From Diphasiastrum complanatum (lineage: Eukaryota; Streptophyta; Lycopodiopsida; Lycopodiales; Lycopodiaceae), in NCBI GenBank assembly GCA_029204225.1, contig CM055095.1, positions 21,990,699 to 22,054,698 on the forward strand: DNA of 64,000 nucleotides, written 5' to 3'. The position numbers were made by a program, and so were the translations under genes. The notes beneath the pieces are model-generated. The model saw only the letters and a program-made list of their open reading frames with translations. It was not told the DNA's origin and did not search any database. How positions within the stretch are numbered: the first letter of the stretch is position 1; each line of letters opens with the position of its first letter. Shown here in pieces: positions 58,216-64,000 of this stretch.

Positions 58216-58840
58216 ATCCTATAAATCATTTCAATATGAATTTGTCAAGTAAAATCTTAATTATGGACGTCTTATCATTTACCTATTTTCTAGGCATATA
58301 ACATTTTTAATTATGCACTTTTTGTGATTTTCCCAAAATTGGAAAAATCAAAAAGAGTTTTAATTAGGTCTATGAGACTTGGCCGCCTTTAATTTTAAGT
58401 TAAAAAAAGTAAAACTCATAGAATGGTTTTGGACTCATTTTGTAACAAGTATTGCGCTTTTCTTTGAAACTCAAAGAGGGCCTTATAGGGAATTCTTGGA
58501 GTGACTTTTTTTTGGGGAGAGACAATTTGCCTTTGAGGGCCCTTGCCTGAGGCGGCAGGTTTGAGGAAGGTGGCCCTTTATTGTCCTAAAAACAATTTGT
58601 ACTTGACTTTAGAAGGAATAGCTTATTGCTCTGGTCTAAACCATAGTGTGATGTAGTGTGTCAAGTAGGAAGCCATTTTGCACATCTGAAACTTGAGAGT
58701 AATGCAGAGATGAGGCTTTTTCTACCCCTTTTGCAGTTTGCTTAAAAAGCAAAATGAGTAACACAATTGCATAAGGCCGATTTTGTTTCGTAGTGGTTGT
58801 ATGAAAAAGAAAGAGACATAGTGCCCGTACTCAATGAATG

Positions 58841-59080
58841 TGGCTAGAGTACATGACATTCTGCCTGGTAAGGAATCATAGGCGCTTGCCTAGAGGCTCG
58901 GGCACTTCGAGCCTTGCTTTGAGAAACTTCTTATCGCACAAAATGCGATCTGCTTGGCTCTCTCCGTAATACTTAAAGGTCGGTTGGTCTAATCTCATCG
59001 AGCTCCCCAAAAATCTCGGGTCCTCTGGGCCTCACCCTATGACTCGTTACCGAGCAGAATGTCCTCTCTAGAGCTTGGCT
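58841..59080. mobile_element. Fold-back element related to the 12.8-kb one
   Basis: The left arm (58,841-58,874, containing GACATTCTGCCTGGTAA) and right arm (59,043-59,080, containing TTACCGAGCAGAATGTC) form an imperfect inverted repeat. The core CATTCTGCC(C/T)GGTAA is shared with 12,835-12,967. The interior is about 170 bases and non-coding. Confidence 0.55.
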
Positions 59081-59128
59081 TGAGTGAGTGTTGTCTAGCT
59101 CCCCTAAATTCTTGAGGGTATGCGTGCT

Positions 59129-59139
59129 TGTGTGTGTGT

Positions 59140-59199
<60 letters not shown>
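59129..59199. repeat. (GT)n(GA)n compound microsatellite
   Basis: GT repeats pass directly into about 24 GA units. It lies about 1.15 kb upstream of the Dof start codon. Long Arg-Glu frames here are artefacts of the repeat. Confidence 0.95.
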
Positions 59200-59200
<1 letters not shown>

Positions 59201-59457
59201 GAGGAGGGTGGGGAGAGGAGGGTGGACTTTGCCAAGCAAGTTCTATGGAGTACTTTATTCTGGCCTGGTTTGAAAAGCAAAGACGGCATTTGCAGGGGTT
59301 GCATCCTGGGCCACGAAAATGGAAATGGCAATGGCCGAGAGAATACGTGTCCCGGGGTATTGACTGGCGTGGCGGTCAGTAACCCATTTTGGCCGGCGTG
59401 GGACCCAGCGGCAGCAGCTCCCGTATCTTATTGTGCGGCCACAAAGCGTCTCCCCGC

Positions 59458-59463
59458 CACGTG
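59458..59463. promoter_or_regulatory. G-box upstream of the Dof gene
   Basis: CACGTG in the context GCCACGTGTC, a core bound by plant bZIP and bHLH factors. It lies about 880 bases before the ATG. Confidence 0.5.
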
Positions 59464-59689
59464 TCACGCCGTTTACCCACAAAGCTAAAAGACGAAAATC
59501 CTCCCCTTACGGAACTTTATACTTTAGTCCTCTGCGGGTCGCGGTGGCCTCCCCCGGGGGAGAAAACTGGGCCCCGAGGGGCCAGGGTGCATGAACCCGC
59601 AGAGGACTTATAACAGCCACATGCTGAGGTCGTGGCTGTGCTCTGCCACAGAAAGAGGTGTGAGTAAGGATGCAGCACTCACGTTGCGA

Positions 59690-59695
59690 CACGTG
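59690..59695. promoter_or_regulatory. Second G-box upstream of the Dof gene
   Basis: CACGTG in GACACGTGGC, a near-ideal G-box/ABRE context, about 650 bases before the ATG. Together with the first it suggests light, clock or ABA input; this is inference. Confidence 0.55.
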
Positions 59696-59802
59696 GCAGT
59701 AGTGGTTGCTGCACCTCGTGGGTCTTTTGCTTTTTGCCTTTATGCCTTTGAAGTTTTCTCACGGACGCGAAAGCCCTGCTTCAATCGGGTTTATTTTCCG
59801 GG

Positions 59803-59805
<3 letters not shown>

Positions 59806-59843
<38 letters not shown>
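59806..59843. repeat. (CT)n microsatellite in the probable Dof 5' leader
   Basis: A run of about 18 CT units followed by CCTTCC-rich sequence. CT runs are common near plant transcription starts. Confidence 0.9.
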
Positions 59844-59846
<3 letters not shown>

Positions 59847-59979
59847 TCCTTTCCCTTTCTCTTTCGCCCTTTTTTTCCCCCCTTTTGAGAGCTCGCTGGC
59901 TATGGCGTCACCGTCTCTCTTTCTTTATGTTCGCTTTATTAGCAGAGCTGCTTCGTCCTTTTATCAGTTTCTGCTTTTG

Positions 59980-60042
59980 ATGACACATATGTTATCTTCT
60001 GCTTCTGCCTCTGCTTCTGCTGCTGCTGCTGCTGGTGTTTAA
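59980..60042 (+). other. Upstream ORF in the Dof leader (20 codons)
   Basis: ATG to TAA encodes MTHMLSSASASASAAAAAGV from a TCTGCT/GCT repeat, 300 bases before the Dof ATG. If it lies in the mature leader it could dampen translation; transcription there is inferred, not shown. Confidence 0.35.
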
Positions 60043-60342
60043 GTAGCTCTTATCAACTGATCTCTGTGTTTTTAGTCTTGTAGTATCATCTCTTTGTGTC
60101 TGTCTTTTGCCTGTCTATCCGGATAGTGGAATGTCGTATCTGTTTAGATACGTCTCCTGGTGCCGCTGAGGATAAGGATCGCTGATTGTGTTTGAGTTGA
60201 AGCTTTTGGATCGCAATTCATCATCTTCTTGTTGCTGTTCTTCTTCTTTAGGCCTGCTTTTGGAAGATGATTTGCGTTTGCCAGGGTGGAGTTTTTTGAG
60301 CTAGTTTGAGGGATTGCAGCTTTGGGAAGAGGTGGTGTGACC

Positions 60343-62352
60343 ATGTGTAAGGATGAGCAGCAGATCGGTGAGGAGCAAGTAGCGGAAGGGGTAGGGAGTC
60401 TCATTGGTGGGCAGGATCCTGGCATTAAGCTGTTCGGTAGGGTGATTTCTGCTCTAAATAGTTCGGAGAATGATGAATCAGGTGACCTGAGTGGTTCTGA
60501 GAACGAAGAACCGATGTATCCGCGGACAGAATTCGATCATTCTTCTAAGGTTTGTAGAATTAAGCTTTTGTACGAGAAAGAAAAAGCTGGAAGATGTTGA
60601 ATTTCTTATGCTCTGATTTTTTTCTTTGGATCTTCCTTTATTTCGTGACGTTCCATTCGGGTTCGATCATCTCTTAACCGGAGAATTTGTTTCTAAAAGT
60701 AAATTTTCTGTTGTTTGCAGGAGGCGGTTCTGGCACAGCAGGTGGATGAAGATCGTGTGTCTACTTGGGTTACAGATGAGCTGGGAAGTTCATCGGGTAG
60801 CTACAGTGGATGCGAAGATGAGAAAACATTCGGCGAGAATTCAAGGCAGGCCAATCCATCCTGTGGATCGCAAGGAAAGCCAATTGTTAGCGGGCTTGGT
60901 GCGTTAGAGTTGCCAGCAGAAATCGAGAGGGAGCAGCACCCAGCAACCAAATCATCGGAGGAAACCACGCCGCGGAAACCCGACAAGCCAGTGCCATGCC
61001 CCCGATGCGACAGTCTAGACACAAAATTCTGCTACTTCAACAATTACAACGTGAATCAGCCTCGCCATTTCTGCAAGCAGTGTCAAAGGTATTGGACAGC
61101 AGGTGGGACTCTACGCAACGTGCCAGTGGGCGCCGGCCGGCGGAAGCATAAACATTCATCTCTACAGCATCAGCATCAGCAACAAGTTCCCTTTGATTGC
61201 TTCACTGTGAGACGAACCGAAGCAGACTCAGCCCAGCAGCTCCTTCCGTCTTCCCTTCCACAGATGGGCCATCAATCCACTCAGCCATTCCATCCCATTC
61301 TTCCTGCGGACAGGTTCTTACATAGCAGCCCAACGGCAACAAGCACCATCACTACCTTCAAGCAAGACAATCCGTGTCCAGGCAACAACAACAAATCATC
61401 ATCAGCATTTCAGCTAAAAAGCACGGATCAAGCAATGACAATGGGACAAGCAAAAGAGGCCGGTGCAGGAGCATACGTTGATTCTGTTCCCAAGCTTCAG
61501 AGCATGCATTCTCGCAGCACCATCTCCAGCGAGGTGAGCAACGGCAATATGCAAGAAGAAACGGCAAGAACGGCAAAACAAGGCAAATGCGCGGAAGAAT
61601 GTCAGTCCGGATCTTCCCTCTCTGCTTTTTCCGTGTTGGATCGTAAAGAGGAAGAGCAGCTGCCCATGCCCATGCCCATACCCATACCTTCGCCAACTGA
61701 CCCCTCAGGGTGGCAAAAACCCGGAGTGACGGAAGCAGCAGCCGGATGGGTGAACGCCGCTGCCCCCTATGGCTTCTTCAATGGTGCCTGGCCTCCTCCC
61801 CCTTACGTCTTCAATCCTGGCTGGTCGGCCTTCCCTCAATCCCATGTTCCTGCTTCCTACTACAATCCAACTGCTGCTGCCGCCGCCGCTGCTGCTGCGC
61901 CCCCAGCCCAGATGCTGCTGGGCTTTCCCTGGTGCCATCCATCCATGTGGGCTCCGGGGGGTTGGAGTGCTCCACCAGTATGGACCCCCACGATGCCATG
62001 GGAAGCAGCAGCTGCAGCCGTTGCAGCAGCTGCTGCTGCAGCTGCAGCATCCGCCATCTCCACTGGCAGCTCCCTGGGGAAGCACCCCCGGGATCGGCAG
62101 ATGCTTCCGGAAGGCAGGATCGAGGGGCCGCTATGGCTGCCCAAAACTCTTAGGATGGATGATCAAGGAGATCAAGTGAGAAGCTCTATTCTTGCAAGCC
62201 TAGGCCTCTCTGAAACCTCCTCCCAGCTCAATTTACCAGCAAAAGGAATGCACAAATCTTTCGTTTCTGAATCTGCTGCTGCTTCTGTTGAGGGAAGGCA
62301 TGACAATCCAGCAGCTACCACCAGATCAGTTGCTTTTCAGGAAAGCAATTGA
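60343..62352 (+). CDS. CDF: CYCLING DOF FACTOR-type Dof zinc-finger transcription factor, two exons
   Basis: Exon 1 is 60343-60549 and exon 2 is 60721-62352, with a GT-AG intron in phase 0; 612 residues. The N-terminus has [11 protein letters not shown] (about residues 25-35), the conserved CDF motif; CDFs also bind TOPLESS through this end. The Dof domain (about 158-215) has its four zinc Cys in CPRC (162, 165) and CKQC, with the DNA-contacting [20 protein letters not shown], and would bind AAAG elements. The C-terminus carries [16 protein letters not shown] and SSILASLGL (about 535-565), the region through which CDFs are recognised by FKF1/GIGANTEA. Between them are His/Gln-rich stretches, Pro-Met repeats (about 385) and two poly-Ala tracts. 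CDFs repress CONSTANS-type flowering genes and act in clock and stress output in angiosperms. The in-frame TTG at 60,322 is not a start; ATG 60,343 is. No defect is seen. It is longer than typical Arabidopsis CDFs (roughly 300-450 residues). Confidence 0.94.
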
Positions 62353-64000
62353 TCTGTTATAAGCTAGCTGCTATGCTAATTTTCTTCCTTCATTACCAGC
62401 TGCTGCTTCAATTGCTGAAGACTAATCTTGTGAGATGATGTACAGCAGAGACTTTGGAGTTATGTTGCTAATCTAGGATATATCCAGAAGCGTAAATCTG
62501 CTTTTGTAGCTTTGTATTGTGATATATTATTATGTATTGCAATCAAGTTTGCAACTTTTTCATGAGATTTAAACAGTCTTTTTCAAGATCTACACCGCCT
62601 TGCAATGCTCAAAAGCTTGCAAAATTTCCTATTTTGCTTACATTGAATTGTCTTACGATCTGAGATAAGAGCATGAATTGCTGTAGGTTACTGATTTGTT
62701 TGAACATCAAACTCCTAAAAATTATTACATTTTCTTATGCTAGCCACTTGATTTGAACGCTTGGCAGGATCTTTCATGGTTACTAAGAAAACATGTTCTC
62801 CCCTCACACCACACCCTAAACCACCATGGCTGGATAGATTAGGGAATCTACAAAAGAAAATGCCAAACTTAGACATTGTGCCCATTTTTCTTTTCTCTCT
62901 TCTTTTTGTTTATCTATTTTATTATTTTTCAAGGGTGGTTCTCTCAATGACCTTAGAGCCCCTTATCGAAACTTCTCAACATTTCACTCTAATTCACATG
63001 CATATCCTTTGGCATTACATGGAAGTGCTTATTTTAACTCTCTAATTCACATGCATATATCCCTTAGCATGAGTTGCTCAAAGCTTACGTGGCACATCCT
63101 ATAGGGAACACAAGGGAGTCCAAAGGCGTGCAAGTGCTTGGCCCTCACGACATTTGAGCCACAAATTTAGGTCAATTGGGAGTGTGTGCTAAAGCTAGAG
63201 GGCGAAATAAAAGGCCTCAAATAAAGGTGGGTGTAATATGGGCAACTTTAACTCTCGAAAGGTCTTGCTCTTGCAAAAACTCTTTGGCCATATCGAGGGT
63301 TTATGTCTTTGGCTTGGGCCTTCCAAGGTGGAAAGGGCCTTGCCACTTACTATTGGCTTGGGCCTTCCAAGGTGGAAAGGGCCTTGCCACTTACTAAAGA
63401 TAAACATGGAAGTATGCAAAACTCCTAAAGATAGATCATGTTCTTCTAGCAATAAATAGATGTTGAGTTCTACTAAAACCTAAGGAGACAATACATTTTA
63501 GTTATATCTTGCATAAACAAATAAGTTATCATTTAAAAACAAGAAGATGCTAGCATTTTAATGCTCAATAATACATTGTACTTCTCAAGTCATATACAAT
63601 GTATTCACATTCGTTTGGTTGCCAAATGTAGGGGCAACATTAGTTGCCAAGGCTAGGTGGAGATCCATGGTTTAGACTCGGACATCACATTATTTTCCAC
63701 ATGTTCGCAAGCTTTTGTCTCAACATTTTTTGTCTTTCTCATAAATGATTGGCTAAAATTTCTAATCCCAACTTTTATTGGTCCTTTGAAGTTGAGTTTC
63801 CATCGATAACTTAGCTTGTGAGGGATTAATGCTATATACTTTGAACATGGTTGAGTTTCCCCTCATGGTGACAACTCAGCTTTAGTGCAAAATCCTAAGT
63901 GGCCAGTTTTTGACAATGATGGGCAAGGGTTCAAACAACATAAATTTTCCTTGACCGAGGGCTTCATTGATTGGTTCTGCTCTTTGGTGCGAGCATCATC
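62353..64000. other. Dof 3' region and AT-rich intergenic sequence
   Basis: The 3' UTR probably extends past 62,500, where TGTATTGTGATATATTATTA offers poly(A)-type signals. Beyond that no coding sequence is supported. Confidence 0.5.
63311..63397. repeat. Two 44-bp tandem copies
   Basis: A unit starting GGCTTGGGCCTTCCAAGG is repeated back to back with almost no change. Each unit is itself partly palindromic (GGGCCTTCC...GGAAAGGGCC). Confidence 0.9.

Noticed and set aside
59088..59488. Frames rich in Arg-Glu or Ser-Leu
   Set aside because: They are translations of the GT/GA microsatellite.
61705..62179. Overlapping frames on both strands inside the Dof exon
   Set aside because: Shadows of GC-rich Ala/Pro codons in the Dof gene; no motif of their own.
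1..64000. CRISPR array, bacterial operon or prophage
   Set aside because: Spliced plant genes and plant LTR elements throughout; the only short regular repeats are microsatellites and small tandem copies.
1..64000. Integrated pararetrovirus
   Set aside because: Every RT found has a Copia-type context with integrase or Met-tRNA priming sites; no movement-protein or coat-protein motif was noticed.

Overview
This is a stretch of nuclear DNA from a land plant with a large, repeat-rich genome. The evidence is two intron-containing plant genes, a Dof zinc-finger protein (a plant-only family) and many Ty1/Copia elements primed by the plant-typical TGGTATCAGAGC site complementary to initiator-Met tRNA. 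The sequence alone does not fix the species; a gymnosperm, fern or other large-genome vascular plant fits best.

Only two host genes can be defended. At 14,544-17,233 (+) an eight-exon gene encodes a 382-residue WAT1-related (EamA/DMT) multi-pass transporter; all eight exons join in frame. At 60,343-62,352 (+) a two-exon gene encodes a 612-residue CYCLING DOF FACTOR-type regulator with the IKLFG N-terminal motif, the C2C2 Dof domain and the C-terminal LWLPKTLR motif. Its upstream region carries two G-boxes, GT/GA and CT microsatellites and a 20-codon upstream ORF. No functional link between the two genes is visible.

Nearly everything else is LTR retrotransposon wreckage. In order: a broken transposon-associated long ORF (0.7-3.5 kb, -); Copia A (3.7-6.2 kb, -) head to head with Copia B (6.2-8.9 kb, +); a Copia integrase fragment (9.6-10.8 kb); the WAT1 gene in a quieter island with a TA microsatellite and a small fold-back element; a Ty3/Gypsy chromovirus derivative with both LTRs and a 5-bp target duplication but no reverse transcriptase (19.6-25.2 kb); mixed Copia and Gypsy fragments (25.3-33.7 kb); Copia H (33.75-36.7 kb, -); a gene-like unknown (37.1-38.4 kb); Copia J (38.5-45.7 kb, -) split by a complete non-coding LTR element (39,871-43,041, duplication ACTAG); rearranged gag, LTR and RNase H pieces (45.7-49.9 kb); Copia K (49.9-51.7 kb, -); Copia D (51.8-55.9 kb, +), whose 3' LTR is interrupted by a second, truncated copy of the non-coding element (55.9-57.0 kb); then fold-back repeats leading to the Dof gene.

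Three themes stand out. (1) A non-coding LTR family with TG...TA ends is present twice, one copy nested with its target duplication intact. (2) The Gypsy element has lost RT, RNase H and the integrase core, which are replaced by unrelated sequence including a 233-codon ORF, and has unusual AG...CT LTR ends. (3) At least five Copia copies have internal deletions that remove gag, protease or integrase and rejoin just upstream of RT or inside integrase.
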